In this document: piece by piece, positions 33,325-42,960 of the stretch
Position numbering within the stretch: the first letter of the stretch is position 1
Layout: each line of letters starts with the position of its first letter
Assembly (NCBI GenBank): GCA_003157745.1
Contig: PMKM01000175.1
Location: forward strand, 1-46,015
DNA: 46,015 bases
Direction of reading: 5' to 3'
Source of the DNA: Bryobacterales bacterium
Lineage (GTDB): Bacteria > Acidobacteriota > Terriglobia > Bryobacterales > Bryobacteraceae
Translations under genes and position numbers: made by a program
Notes under the pieces: model-generated
Told to the model about the DNA's origin: nothing
What the model saw: only the letters and a program-made list of their open reading frames with translations
Databases searched by the model: none

Positions 33325-36300
33325 ATGACGACCCGACGCGCCTCGAACTTTCTCCTCCTGCTATCCGCGTTGCTCTGCCGGCACACGCTCCTCGCTGCAA
33401 CCGGAACCGCGGGCACCATCGACACCTACGCCGGCAGCGACGCCGTGTTCTCGGACGCCGGCCAACCCGCTACTTCCGCCCATCTGGTGACTCCGACTGG
33501 CATCGCTTTCGACGCGAAGGGGAATGTCTACTTCTCCGTCGCCGGCCTGGCCGCGGTGCTCAAGGTCTCGGCCGCTACGGGAGTGATCTCGGTCGTGGCC
33601 GGCAACGGTCTGAGCAGCGGCGCCGGCGATGGCGGGCTCGCCGTCGGCGCGTCGCTGGCGCATCCGGCGGGGCTGGCCTTCGACTCGGCGGGCAACCTCT
33701 ACATAGCGGATACCGCCAACAGCACTGTCCGCAAAGTGGATACCAACGGGATCATCACCACCGTGGCCGGCGGCAACGGGCAAAGCGGTTTCTCGGGAGA
33801 CGGAGGGCTTGCCACGAAAGCCACCCTCAGAAACGCGAGCGGGGTCGCGGTGGACGCTTCTGGCAACCTCTACATCGCGGACTACCTCAACAGCCGCATC
33901 CGAAAGGTGAGCGCCGCGACCGGGATCATCACCACCATCGCCGGTGGAAGCACCACGGGATTGACCGGCGACGGCGGACCGGCCAGCAAGGCCACCTTCG
34001 CCCAGCCTTACGGCATTGCCATCGATGCCTCCGGCAACCTGTATATCGCCGACACGGTCGATTGCGCGATTCGCAAAATCTCGACCGACGGGAACATCGC
34101 CACGGTGGCCGGAACGGGCGTGTGCGGGTTCGCCGGCGACAACGGCGCGGCCAAACAGGCCAAGCTCAACGATCCGGATAGCATGGCGGTGGACGCTTCC
34201 GGCAACCTGTATATCGCCGACACCGGCAATCAGCGCATCCGGCGCGTCGACACGAACGGCATCATTACGACCGTCGCCGGCTCCGGCACGCAAGGCTTCG
34301 GCGGCGATGGTTCGCTCGCGACGGCGGCCACCTTCAGCACGCCGGTGGGCGTGGCGGTGGACGCTTCCGGCGCGGTCTACGTGGCCGATCTGGACAACGG
34401 CCGCGTGCGCCGCTTCCTGGTAGGCGGCAATCTGGACACGTTCGCCGGAACGGCGACCACGGTCGGCGATGGCGGTCCCTCCACGCGCGGGCACATGATC
34501 GGCGTAATCGGCGTCGCCGTGGATGCCGCGGGCAACCTCTATATCGCCGACCACACCAACAACCGGGTCCGCAAGGTGACGTTGTCAGGCACGATCACCA
34601 CGCTCGCGGGGAACGGCCAGACGGGATACGCGGGCGATCGCGGCCCGGCCGCTTCGTCGATTCTGAACTCGCCGAACAGCGTGGCCCTGGATTCGAACGG
34701 CAACCTGTACATCGCCGATTCCGGCAACGGCCGGATCCGCCGCGTGGATGCGGTGACGGGTATCATCACCACCTTCGCCGGCACCGGCGCTTACAGTTAC
34801 TCCGGAATTGGCACCGGCGGAGATGGCGGTCTGGCCACAGCCGCCAGCCTGACGTACCCGGTTTCGGTGGCTGTCGATGGGGCGGGGAATGTGTACGTCG
34901 TCAACGCGGTGCAATCCAATCTCACGCCTGGAACCGAGGCCGTGCGCCGGATCGCCACCGACGGCAAGATCGACACCTGGGCCGGCGGCGCGTCCCCCAC
35001 GCCCGGCTTCAGCGGCGACAACGGGGCGCCACGGCAGGCCGTGTTCGGCAGTTGGCTGAGTATCGCGGCCGCGGCCGATGGGAGCCTGTACATCACGGAC
35101 CAGACCAACAACCGGATCAGAAAAGTGAACGCGGCCGGAACCACGATTGAAACGGTGGTCGGCAACGGTCAGGCCACCAACACCGGCGACGGAGGCCAGG
35201 CGACGTCGGCCAGCGTGAGCTCCCCCTGGTCGACCGCGGTGGATGCAGCGGGGAACCTCTACGTCGGCAACGTCCCGCTGGTCCGCAAGGTCACGCCCGA
35301 CGGCATCATCGGGCCCTACGCCGGCAATGGCCAGTTCAGCTTCTCGGGCGATGGCGGCCCCGCCACGGCCGCCGCGATTACGGGCGGCTATGGCCTGACG
35401 CTCGATTTGGCGGGCAACCTGTATCTGGCCGACGAGGGCAACCGCCGCGTTCGCCAGGTGCAACCCGCGGTCAGTCCGGCGATTGCGCTGTCGTCTACAT
35501 CCATCGCGTTCAGTCTCACCACCACCGGTTCCACCGCCGCCACGCAGACATTCGTTTTGACCAACGGCGGCCAAGGCACGCTGAACTGGGCCGCCGCCGC
35601 GACAACGACTTCCGGCGGCGCCTGGCTGTCGCTTGCGCCCGCTAACGGCGCCATCCTCGCCGGACAACCCGGCACCACGGTGACGGTAACCGCCGATCCC
35701 ACCGGCCTGGCGGCCGGCGATTACTACGGGCTGATCGAGGTGACGTCGCCGAACGCCGCCAGCCAGGTCCGCATGATTACCGTGCGGCTGACGGTGCAGG
35801 CGCCGGGCGAGGCCCCGCCAGTGGTCTTCGCGGGTGGCGTGGTGAACGCCGCCAGCTACGCGGCGCCGGTCGCGCCGGGCACGCTGGTCTCCATTTTCGG
35901 CTCGGGCTTCACCGATTCGAGCGCGCTGATCGACTTGACATTTCCGTGGAACAACGCGCTGGGCGGAACCTCGGTCACCATCGGCGGCGAGCCGGTTCCG
36001 GTTTACGTGGTGACGGCCGGCCAGATCAACGCCATGCTGCCATACGACCTGCCCGTGTCCACCAGTCTGGACGTGGTGGCGACGCGCAACGGCGCCGTCT
36101 CCGCGCCGCAACCGGTGAGCCTGGTTTCCTCGCTGCCCGGGGTGTTCACGCTGGCGCAGAGCGGCCAGGGCACCGGCTCGATTCTGATCGTCCATCCCGA
36201 CGGAACCTGGGCTGTGGCCGGAAACGGCAACTCGGCCAAGGCCGGCGACACACTTGAGATTTTCTGCACTGGCTTGGGCGACGTGTCGCCGCGCCTGATC

Positions 36301-36531
36301 GCGGGGTACCCGGCTCCGCCTACGCCGCTATCGTGGACCATCGACGCGGTTTCGATCTCGATCGGCGGCGTCAACGTCTCGCCATCCTTCGCCGGCGCGG
36401 CGCCCGGATTCAGCGGGCTCTATCAAGTGAATGTGACGATTCCCTCTGGCATCGCCGCCTCGCAATCGGCGCCGCTGGTGTTCTCGCAAGGCGGCCGCGC
36501 CGGCGCCACGGTCACGGTTCCCATCGAGTGA
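33325..36531 (+). CDS. Secreted NHL-repeat protein (twelve repeats) with BACON-like domain and TIGR03437
   Basis: 1,068 residues. ATG 33325 has GGAGG seven bases before it; the frame's earlier codons from 33277 are not family-like. Signal peptide to about residue 30 (LLLLSALLCRHTLLAA). Twelve NHL repeats of the type GVAVDASGNLYIADYLNSRIRKV separated by a turn with TIAG/TVAG and GFSGDGG fill residues about 35-725, enough for two six-bladed propellers. A BACON-like domain follows (ALSSTSIAFSLTTTGSTAAT, then GGAWLSLAPANG). The last ~235 residues are the Solibacter-type domain: VVNAASYAAPVAPGTLVSIF, TAGQINAMLPYDLP, FCTGLGDVS and AGAAPGFSGLYQVNVTIP. The role is unknown; propellers of this kind bind proteins or sugars outside the cell. 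It is the intact relative of the broken gene at 1503-6335. Confidence 0.88.
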   Translation: MTTRRASNFLLLLSALLCRHTLLAATGTAGTIDTYAGSDAVFSDAGQPATSAHLVTPTGIAFDAKGNVYFSVAGLAAVLKVSAATGVISVVAGNGLSSGAGDGGLAVGASLAHPAGLAFDSAGNLYIADTANSTVRKVDTNGIITTVAGGNGQSGFSGDGGLATKATLRNASGVAVDASGNLYIADYLNSRIRKVSAATGIITTIAGGSTTGLTGDGGPASKATFAQPYGIAIDASGNLYIADTVDCAIRKISTDGNIATVAGTGVCGFAGDNGAAKQAKLNDPDSMAVDASGNLYIADTGNQRIRRVDTNGIITTVAGSGTQGFGGDGSLATAATFSTPVGVAVDASGAVYVADLDNGRVRRFLVGGNLDTFAGTATTVGDGGPSTRGHMIGVIGVAVDAAGNLYIADHTNNRVRKVTLSGTITTLAGNGQTGYAGDRGPAASSILNSPNSVALDSNGNLYIADSGNGRIRRVDAVTGIITTFAGTGAYSYSGIGTGGDGGLATAASLTYPVSVAVDGAGNVYVVNAVQSNLTPGTEAVRRIATDGKIDTWAGGASPTPGFSGDNGAPRQAVFGSWLSIAAAADGSLYITDQTNNRIRKVNAAGTTIETVVGNGQATNTGDGGQATSASVSSPWSTAVDAAGNLYVGNVPLVRKVTPDGIIGPYAGNGQFSFSGDGGPATAAAITGGYGLTLDLAGNLYLADEGNRRVRQVQPAVSPAIALSSTSIAFSLTTTGSTAATQTFVLTNGGQGTLNWAAAATTTSGGAWLSLAPANGAILAGQPGTTVTVTADPTGLAAGDYYGLIEVTSPNAASQVRMITVRLTVQAPGEAPPVVFAGGVVNAASYAAPVAPGTLVSIFGSGFTDSSALIDLTFPWNNALGGTSVTIGGEPVPVYVVTAGQINAMLPYDLPVSTSLDVVATRNGAVSAPQPVSLVSSLPGVFTLAQSGQGTGSILIVHPDGTWAVAGNGNSAKAGDTLEIFCTGLGDVSPRLIAGYPAPPTPLSWTIDAVSISIGGVNVSPSFAGAAPGFSGLYQVNVTIPSGIAASQSAPLVFSQGGRAGATVTVPIE

Positions 36532-36933
36532 CCCGCCCGCGCCACCCGTCGGGGCCGCACAGAACGCCGTCGTTTCACTTTGTGAGCGGCCGCGCGGAAG
36601 CTACCAATGCACCCGGCGACAACGGATATTCAAGGATGATTCACGAGTCCTTTATCGAATCTGACAAGCGGAGTGGAGGAAACGGCGGTCCGGATGCGGC
36701 GCAGGTCGGTCTGGGCCATCCTGAGATCGACACCTACGACCCAAGCAGCGTTAGGCAGCAGGTGAATACCTGCCAGGTGGAGCCAAAGGCTCGCATGCAG
36801 GGTGGCAGCGCGTACCTGTTCGATCGGACCTACAACGTCATCAGCTCCCGAACTGTCGGGTTCCGTTCGCCGGCCGGGCCGGCTCAGGACAGAGAGGCGC
36901 CCGCCGCGGCCGGCCTTCGTCGCTCGCGCTCTT
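36532..36933. other. Intergenic region with a doubtful plus-strand frame
   Basis: From ATG 36636 a frame of about 75 codons (MIHESFIESDKRSGGNGGP, later QVNTCQVEPKARMQGGS) has mixed, protein-like composition and G/C-rich third positions, then runs antisense into the efflux gene. It has no usable ribosome site and no family I know, so it may be a remnant. GCCGGC-CGG-GCCGGC at 36869-36883 could act as a hairpin at the 3' end of the minus-strand efflux operon. Confidence 0.25.
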
Positions 36934-38325
36934 CTACTCCCAGCCGCCGCCCAGCGCCCGGTACAACTGCACGAACGACTGCAATTCCGCCAGCCGAAGC
37001 TGCGCCAGCGCAAGCTGCCCCTGGAACAGATTGCGCTCCGAATCGAGCACCTGCAGATAGCTGTCGAGTCCACCCTTGTAGCGCAGGTTCGAAAGGCGCG
37101 TGCTCTCCGTGAGCGCCTGCACCAGCAGTTCCTGTTGGGTCCGCTGCTCGCGCGTTCGCGAGTAACCCGCCAGCGCGTCGGAAACTTCGCGCAACCCGGT
37201 GTAGATCGCCTTCCGGTACGCGATCACCATCTCGCGCTTCTGCGCTTCCGAATATCGCACGCCGGCGCGAATCTGCCCCGCGTTGAACAGCGGCAGTACG
37301 ACCGCCGGCGCAATCGCCTGTTGCCGCTCCGGCGTGTCGAAGAGCCTCGATAGCGCGACGCTCTGGCCGCCGAGAAATCCGCTCAGCGTGATCTGCGGGA
37401 AGTACAGCGCCTTGGCCGCGCCGATGCGCGCGTTGGCGGCGATCAGCGCCTGCTCGGCCTGCCGAATGTCCGGCCGCCGTTCGAGCAGCGACGATGGCAG
37501 CCCCGCCGGAATCTGCGCCGGCGTTTCCAGCTCCTCGAGCGCTTTCCCGCGCGCGATCTCGCCGGGGGCCTTGCCCGCCAGCAGGCTCAGCGCGTTCCCG
37601 GTCTGTTCGATGTCGCGCCGCGCGCTGGCCATCTGCGCCGTCGCCGTATATAGCAATTGCTCCGCCTGGTGCACGTCCAGCCCGGTGACCGCCCCGCGCG
37701 CGTGGCGCAATTCCACCAGGCGCAAATTGTCCTGTGCAATGTCGCGCGTCCTCTGCGCGATCTCGAGTTCCAGATCGCGCTCCCTCAGCAGGAAGTAGTC
37801 GTTCATCACGTCGCCGATCAGCGACACCACCACGCCGCGCCGGCCCTCTTCGGTGGCCAGGTACTGCGCGCGCGCCGCCTCGGAAAGCCGCCGCAGCCGG
37901 CCCCAAAAATCCAGTTCCCAATTGAGCGCCAGGCCCGCCTGCCAGTAACTTCCTTGAAAACTGGCGTTCGGCGGCAAGGATTGGAAAGAACTCGCTCCCG
38001 GCGTGCGCCCGGCGGTGAAGCCGGCTTGCCCAGCCAGATTGGGGAACTGGTCCGCACGCTGAATATGATATTGGGCGCGGGCCTCCAGCACGCGCTCGGA
38101 GGCGATCCCCAAATCGAAATTGTGCGCGAGCGCCGTCTCGACCAACTGCCGCAGCGCGTCGTCGGCAAACAGCGCGGACCACTTCTTATCTGCCAGCGAT
38201 GCGGCATCCGCCGCCGCGCCCCGGTATTGATCCGGCACCGCCACCGCCGGCCGCTTGTAGTTGGGCCCGACGGCGCAACCGGCCAGCAGTAACGCGGGAA
38301 GAACTGCCAGCGTGGTTCTCCTCAT
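36934..38325 (-). CDS. RND efflux outer-membrane factor (NodT/OprM type lipoprotein)
   Basis: 463 residues, the family's usual length. The lipoprotein signal MRRTTLAVLPALLLAGC has a lipobox (LAGC) and is followed by VGPNYKRP, the family's typical mature N-terminus. Two TolC-like repeats follow: NFDLGIASERVLEARAQYHI and WELDFWGRLRRLSEAARAQY in the first, RRPDIRQAEQALIAANARIG and LFNAGQIRAGVRYSEAQ in the second. It forms the outer-membrane channel of the pump encoded upstream. The start overlaps the pump's stop by four bases (ATGA). Last gene of the three-gene operon. Confidence 0.93.
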   Translation of the reverse strand: MRRTTLAVLPALLLAGCAVGPNYKRPAVAVPDQYRGAAADAASLADKKWSALFADDALRQLVETALAHNFDLGIASERVLEARAQYHIQRADQFPNLAGQAGFTAGRTPGASSFQSLPPNASFQGSYWQAGLALNWELDFWGRLRRLSEAARAQYLATEEGRRGVVVSLIGDVMNDYFLLRERDLELEIAQRTRDIAQDNLRLVELRHARGAVTGLDVHQAEQLLYTATAQMASARRDIEQTGNALSLLAGKAPGEIARGKALEELETPAQIPAGLPSSLLERRPDIRQAEQALIAANARIGAAKALYFPQITLSGFLGGQSVALSRLFDTPERQQAIAPAVVLPLFNAGQIRAGVRYSEAQKREMVIAYRKAIYTGLREVSDALAGYSRTREQRTQQELLVQALTESTRLSNLRYKGGLDSYLQVLDSERNLFQGQLALAQLRLAELQSFVQLYRALGGGWE

Positions 38326-41300
38326 GGCTTGTTCCGCTCCCCCGCGCGCTGGATCACCACGTACAGCACCGGCACGATGAACACCGCCAGCAGCGTGGCC
38401 GTATTCATGCCGCCAAATACCGCCGTCCCCAGCGACCGCCGCGACGCCGCCCCCGCTCCCACCGCCAGCGCCAGCGGCACCACGCCCAGGATGAACGCGA
38501 ACGACGTCATCAGAATCGGCCGCAATCGCAGCCGCGCCGCTTCCATCGCCGCGTCGACGATCGACATTCCCTCCTCGTGGCTCATGCGCGCGAATTCCAC
38601 GATCAGAATCGCGTTCTTCGCGGCGAGGCCGATCAGCGTCACGATGCCGATCTGCGTGTACATGTCGTACGGATAATCGCGCGCCCACACCGCCAGCACC
38701 GCTCCGAACAGGCCCAGCGGCAATGCCAGCAGTACCGCCAGCGGGATCGACCAGCTCTCGTACAGCGCCGCCAGGCACAGAAACACCAGCACTGCCGCGA
38801 AACCGAAGATCACTCCTTCGTGGCCCTGCGCCTCTTTTTCCTGATAGGTCGTGCCCGTCCACTCGTACCCGAATCCGGCCGGCAGCACGCTGTCGGACAA
38901 TTGCTCCATGGCGCTCGATGCCTGCCCGCTGCTATGCCCCGCGGACGGCCCGCCCAACAACTGCACGGCGCGGAACCGGTTGTAACGGTAGATCACGTCC
39001 GGCCCCGTCGTCGGCCGCACGGTCGCGAGCGTGCCCAGCGGAACCATGTCGCCTCCGCTCGTGCGCACGAAGAACCGATTGACGTCCGAAGGTCCGGTGC
39101 GAAACTCCGGCTCGGCCTGCACCAGCACCTGCCAGGTGTGTCCGAACGAATTGAAGTCGTTCACGTAGAGGCCGCCCAAAAACGTCTGCAGTGCGTTATA
39201 AGCGTCGCCGACGGGGACGCCCAGCGTTTGCACCTTGGCCAGATCCATGTCCACCTTGTATTGCGGAACGTCGGGCCGGAACGTGCTCAGCACGTTTCCC
39301 AACTCGGGGCGCCGGCGCGCCGCCTGCACCACCAGGTCGGCCGCCTGCGCCAGCCCATGCACGTCGCCGCCCAGCCGGTCCTCCAGCATGTATTGGAAAC
39401 CGCCCGTGGAACTCAGACCCAGGATCGGCGGCAGACCGAAGGCGAACGTGAAGGCCTCCGGCACCTTGGCGAACTCCCGCTGCATGTTGGCGAGAATCGC
39501 CTGCAGTTGCACGTTCTTCTCCGTCCGCTCATCCCACGGTTTCAATCGCGCAATGATGGTCGCGACATTCGAATTGTTGGTGCGCGTCGCAATGTCGAGC
39601 CCGCCCAGCGTCAGCGTGCCGGCCACGCCGGGAATCCGGCTGACGATTGTTTCGATCTTGCGCGTGGCCGCGTTCGCGCGCTCCACCGATGCGCTGTCCG
39701 GCAGCCGGATCGAAATGAAGACGGCGCCCTGATCCTCGTCCGGCAGAAAGCCGTTCGGCATCCGGTGGAAGATCGCGCCGGCCGCGAACCAGAAACAAAA
39801 GAGCCCGATCAGCGCCAGCGCGGACTTGCGGATCAGCGTGCTCACACCCGCCAGGTAGCGGCCCGTAACCCACCCGAAACCGCGGTTGAACAACCCGAAG
39901 AAGCCGGCCAGCGGCCCGTGCGACTCTTTCTTCGGCCGCAGGATCATCGCGCTCAGCGCCGGGCTCAGCGAGAGCGCGTTGAAGGCCGACAGCAGCACCG
40001 AAGCCGCGATGGTGAGCGCGAACTGCCGGTAGATCTGTCCGCTGATTCCGCCCAGAAACGCCACCGGAATGAACACCGCGGCCAGGATGAAGGCGATCGC
40101 CGTCACCGGCGCCTGCACTTCCTTCATCGCCTGTATGGTCGCCTCCAGCGGCGACTTGCCTTCGTCGATATGCCGCTGCACCGCTTCCACCACCACAATC
40201 GCATCGTCCACCACGATGCCGATCGAGAGCACCAGCCCGAACATGCTCGTGATGTTGATCGAAAAACCCAGCAGCGGGAACAGCGCCAGCGTGCCGATCA
40301 CCGCCACCGGAACCGTCAGCAGCGGAATCAGCGTGGCCCGCCAGCTTTGCAGAAAGATGAATACCACCAGAATCACCAGCCCGATCGCCTCGAACAGCGT
40401 CGTCATCACGTCCTTGATGGCCGCGTTGACGAACATCGTCGAGTCGTACGAGATGATGTAATCCATCCCCGTCGGGAAGCCGCCCTTGATCTGGTTCAGG
40501 TACCGCTTCACGCGCGCCGCCGTCTGCACCGCGTTCGCTCCCGGCGACAGGTATACGATCATGTTGCCCGAATCGCGGCCATCCACGCGGTTGAATCCGG
40601 CGTACGTCTGCGCGCCGAGCTTCACGTGGCCGATGTCGCCCAGGCGAAGCAGCGAAGCGTTCGGCTGCGCCCGCAGCACGATGTCCTCGAATTGCCGCGG
40701 GTCCAGCAGGCGGCCCGGCGCGTTCACCGAATATTGGAAATCGGTCCCCTGCGAAGCCGGCGGTTGTCCGAAAGCGCCCGCCGGATTCTGCCGGTTCTGC
40801 GCCTGGATGGCCGCGCTCACGTCGGTCGCCGTGACCCCAAGCTCGGCCATCCTGTCCGGATTCACCCACACCCGCATCGAGTACACCTGGTTCGATCCCA
40901 GCCGCGATTCGCCTACCCCTTCCAGGTTGCCGATCTGGTTCACCAGGTTGATCTGCGCATAGTTGGTGAGAAACAGCGAGTCGTACCGGTCGTCCTTCGA
41001 AACCAGGCTGATCGCCAGCAGGAACGCGCTCGATACTTTCTTCACCGTCACGCCCTGCTTCTGCACCTCCGCTGGCAGCCGCGGCATGGCGATGCTCACC
41101 CGGTTCTGCGTCTGCACGGTGGCGATGTCCGGGTTCGTCCCCAGCTTGAACGTCACTTGGATGTTCAGCGTGCCGTCGTTGGCGCTGCTCGAAAGGTAGT
41201 AGAGCATGCCGTCGAGACCGACCAGTTGCTCTTCGATCGGCTGCGCCACCGTTTTCTCGAGGTCCTGCGCGTTGCCGCCGAGAAAGTTCGTCGTGATCTG

Positions 41301-41429
41301 CACCACCGGCGGCACCACTTCCGGATACGCCGCCACCGGCAGACCGGGAATGGCCACCGCGCCCAGGATGACCATCACGATGGCAATCACCATCGCGAAG
41401 ACGGGATGATCGATGAAGAATCGCGCCAC
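38322..41429 (-). CDS. RND multidrug efflux pump, HAE1 (AcrB/MexB) type
   Basis: 1,035 residues with the twelve-helix RND plan. MARFFIDHPVFAMVIAI opens helix 1; NFLGGNAQDLEKTVAQPIEEQ is the first porter motif; the proton-relay Asp pair is D408-D409 in LSIGIVVDDAIVVVEAV; PVTAIAFILAAVFIPVAFLG and LAALYESWSIPLAV are further family marks; AAKNAILIVEFA lies in helix 11. It uses the proton gradient to expel lipophilic drugs, detergents or solvents through the adaptor and outer-membrane channel encoded beside it. It starts three bases after the adaptor gene. The substrate range cannot be read from sequence. No local regulator (TetR, MarR) is adjacent. Confidence 0.95.
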   Translation of the reverse strand: MARFFIDHPVFAMVIAIVMVILGAVAIPGLPVAAYPEVVPPVVQITTNFLGGNAQDLEKTVAQPIEEQLVGLDGMLYYLSSSANDGTLNIQVTFKLGTNPDIATVQTQNRVSIAMPRLPAEVQKQGVTVKKVSSAFLLAISLVSKDDRYDSLFLTNYAQINLVNQIGNLEGVGESRLGSNQVYSMRVWVNPDRMAELGVTATDVSAAIQAQNRQNPAGAFGQPPASQGTDFQYSVNAPGRLLDPRQFEDIVLRAQPNASLLRLGDIGHVKLGAQTYAGFNRVDGRDSGNMIVYLSPGANAVQTAARVKRYLNQIKGGFPTGMDYIISYDSTMFVNAAIKDVMTTLFEAIGLVILVVFIFLQSWRATLIPLLTVPVAVIGTLALFPLLGFSINITSMFGLVLSIGIVVDDAIVVVEAVQRHIDEGKSPLEATIQAMKEVQAPVTAIAFILAAVFIPVAFLGGISGQIYRQFALTIAASVLLSAFNALSLSPALSAMILRPKKESHGPLAGFFGLFNRGFGWVTGRYLAGVSTLIRKSALALIGLFCFWFAAGAIFHRMPNGFLPDEDQGAVFISIRLPDSASVERANAATRKIETIVSRIPGVAGTLTLGGLDIATRTNNSNVATIIARLKPWDERTEKNVQLQAILANMQREFAKVPEAFTFAFGLPPILGLSSTGGFQYMLEDRLGGDVHGLAQAADLVVQAARRRPELGNVLSTFRPDVPQYKVDMDLAKVQTLGVPVGDAYNALQTFLGGLYVNDFNSFGHTWQVLVQAEPEFRTGPSDVNRFFVRTSGGDMVPLGTLATVRPTTGPDVIYRYNRFRAVQLLGGPSAGHSSGQASSAMEQLSDSVLPAGFGYEWTGTTYQEKEAQGHEGVIFGFAAVLVFLCLAALYESWSIPLAVLLALPLGLFGAVLAVWARDYPYDMYTQIGIVTLIGLAAKNAILIVEFARMSHEEGMSIVDAAMEAARLRLRPILMTSFAFILGVVPLALAVGAGAASRRSLGTAVFGGMNTATLLAVFIVPVLYVVIQRAGERNKP

Positions 41430-41432
41430 GGC

Positions 41433-42755
41433 TCAGTTCCCCGGCTTCCGATCGTCGTATGGCTGCGGTTGCACGGCCGCGCCGGGCCGCACCCTCAACT
41501 GCCCTTCCACGACGATGCGTTCGCCGGGCTTGAGGCCCTGCTCGACGATCCACAACTCGCCCGAGCGGCTGCCCGTCACGATCGGCCGCATGGCCGCCTT
41601 GTTATCCGGGCCCACCGTGTACACCGTCTGCATGCTTTGGATCTGCTGGACCGCCTTCTGCGGAATCGCGATGACGTCCTTGCGCTCGTCCACCTGCACG
41701 CGTATGCGGCCGAACTGGCCCGGCAGCAGCGTGTGCCGCGGATTCGGGAAGCTGGCTTGCAACTCGAGCGTGCCCGTCTTCGGGTCCACCTGGTTGAGCG
41801 TGTCCGTGACGCGGCCCTTGGCGGGGAACTCGCTGCCGTCGGCGAGGACCAGCGTCAGTTGCCCGGTCGGCGACCTTTGCCCGCGCCGGGCCCAGGCCAG
41901 GTATTCCGATTCCGTCACCTGGAAGCGCACCCAGATCGGGTCCAGCGGCACGATGGTCGTCAGCGGTTGCGCCCCCGTCGGCGTCACCAGGCCGCCCACC
42001 GGCACCAGCGAATCGCCTACGCGGCCGCCGATCGGCGCGCGAATCGTGCCGTATTCGAGGTTCAGCTCCGCCGTCTTCAACGCGCCTCGGTTCGATCCGG
42101 CGCGGCCTTCGGTGGAGGCGATCTGCGTCCTCGTCGATAGCGCCGTCTGCTCCACGTTGGCCTTGTTCGCCTTCACCGTCTCCTCGGCGGCGCGCAGCGC
42201 GGCCACCGCCGCGTCCAGGTCTTGCTGCGAAGCCGCGTCGGCCGCCACCAGCGGTTTCAGGCGTTCGTGATCCTGCTGCGCCTTCACCAGGGTTGCTTGC
42301 GCGGAGGCCAGGCTCGCCTGCGCCTGCAACAGCGAAACCTGCTTGTGCGCGAAATCCAGGTCGGCTTCGCTTTGCTGCAGATTGCCGCGCGCCTGCTCCA
42401 CGCTGGCCTCGAACGGCCGCAGATCGAGCACGTACAGAACCTCGCCCGCCGCCACCTCCGCACCCGGCTGGAACAGCCAGCGGTCGACGTATCCCGTCAC
42501 CCGGCTGCGTACGTCCACCATGTTGCGCGCGTACGTCTGCGCGGCGAAATCGGAGAAAATAGCCACTGCGCGCGGTTGCACTTCCATCACGCTGACCAAT
42601 GGCGGCGCGCCGCCGGGCGGTCCGCTTCGCTCGCCGCTCGCCCGGCAGCCAACAAACAGAATTGTCCCGAGAATCAGCGCAACCGCCGCGTAGAGCAGGC
42701 CAGCGGCCCGCCCGGTCTGTCCTGGCATGGAATTTCCGTGTTCGCCTGTTTTCAT
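41433..42755 (-). CDS. RND efflux periplasmic adaptor (AcrA/MexA type)
   Basis: 440 residues from ATG 42755; an ATG at 42728 (MPGQTG) has the better ribosome site and may be the true start. A hydrophobic stretch ends in the lipobox-like FVGC, so it is probably a lipoprotein of the inner membrane. Lipoyl-like half: VRSRVTGYVDRWLFQPGAEVAAG; long alpha-hairpin from about 110 to 215, rich in Ala, Gln, Lys and Glu; second lipoyl half IRAPIGGRVGDSLVPVGGLV; beta-barrel and membrane-proximal domains to the end (PGQFGRIRVQVDERKDVIAI). It bridges pump and outer-membrane channel. First gene of the operon. Confidence 0.93.
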   Translation of the reverse strand: MKTGEHGNSMPGQTGRAAGLLYAAVALILGTILFVGCRASGERSGPPGGAPPLVSVMEVQPRAVAIFSDFAAQTYARNMVDVRSRVTGYVDRWLFQPGAEVAAGEVLYVLDLRPFEASVEQARGNLQQSEADLDFAHKQVSLLQAQASLASAQATLVKAQQDHERLKPLVAADAASQQDLDAAVAALRAAEETVKANKANVEQTALSTRTQIASTEGRAGSNRGALKTAELNLEYGTIRAPIGGRVGDSLVPVGGLVTPTGAQPLTTIVPLDPIWVRFQVTESEYLAWARRGQRSPTGQLTLVLADGSEFPAKGRVTDTLNQVDPKTGTLELQASFPNPRHTLLPGQFGRIRVQVDERKDVIAIPQKAVQQIQSMQTVYTVGPDNKAAMRPIVTGSRSGELWIVEQGLKPGERIVVEGQLRVRPGAAVQPQPYDDRKPGN

Positions 42756-42960
42756 GGCGCGAGAAAAAAGCTCTTTCGTTGAATATCCGCCTGCGTAGTG
42801 CTCGATCGAGGGGCCAAGGGCTGCAGGTCGGTTTGACGAACCCGTTCCGGAACCAACGCGGCAGCAGTGGGCCTACCCTGGTGATACCACAAATCGCCGT
42901 CAGCGCGGAACCCGGTGTGCGGGTGCGCGCGCCGCGACGCGGGTGCCAAGCGCCCCCACC

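Noticed and set aside
38199-42140. 1,313-codon plus-strand frame opposite the RND operon
   Set aside because: Its translation is full of Arg, His and Gln and has no domain; the minus strand encodes an unmistakable complete efflux system.
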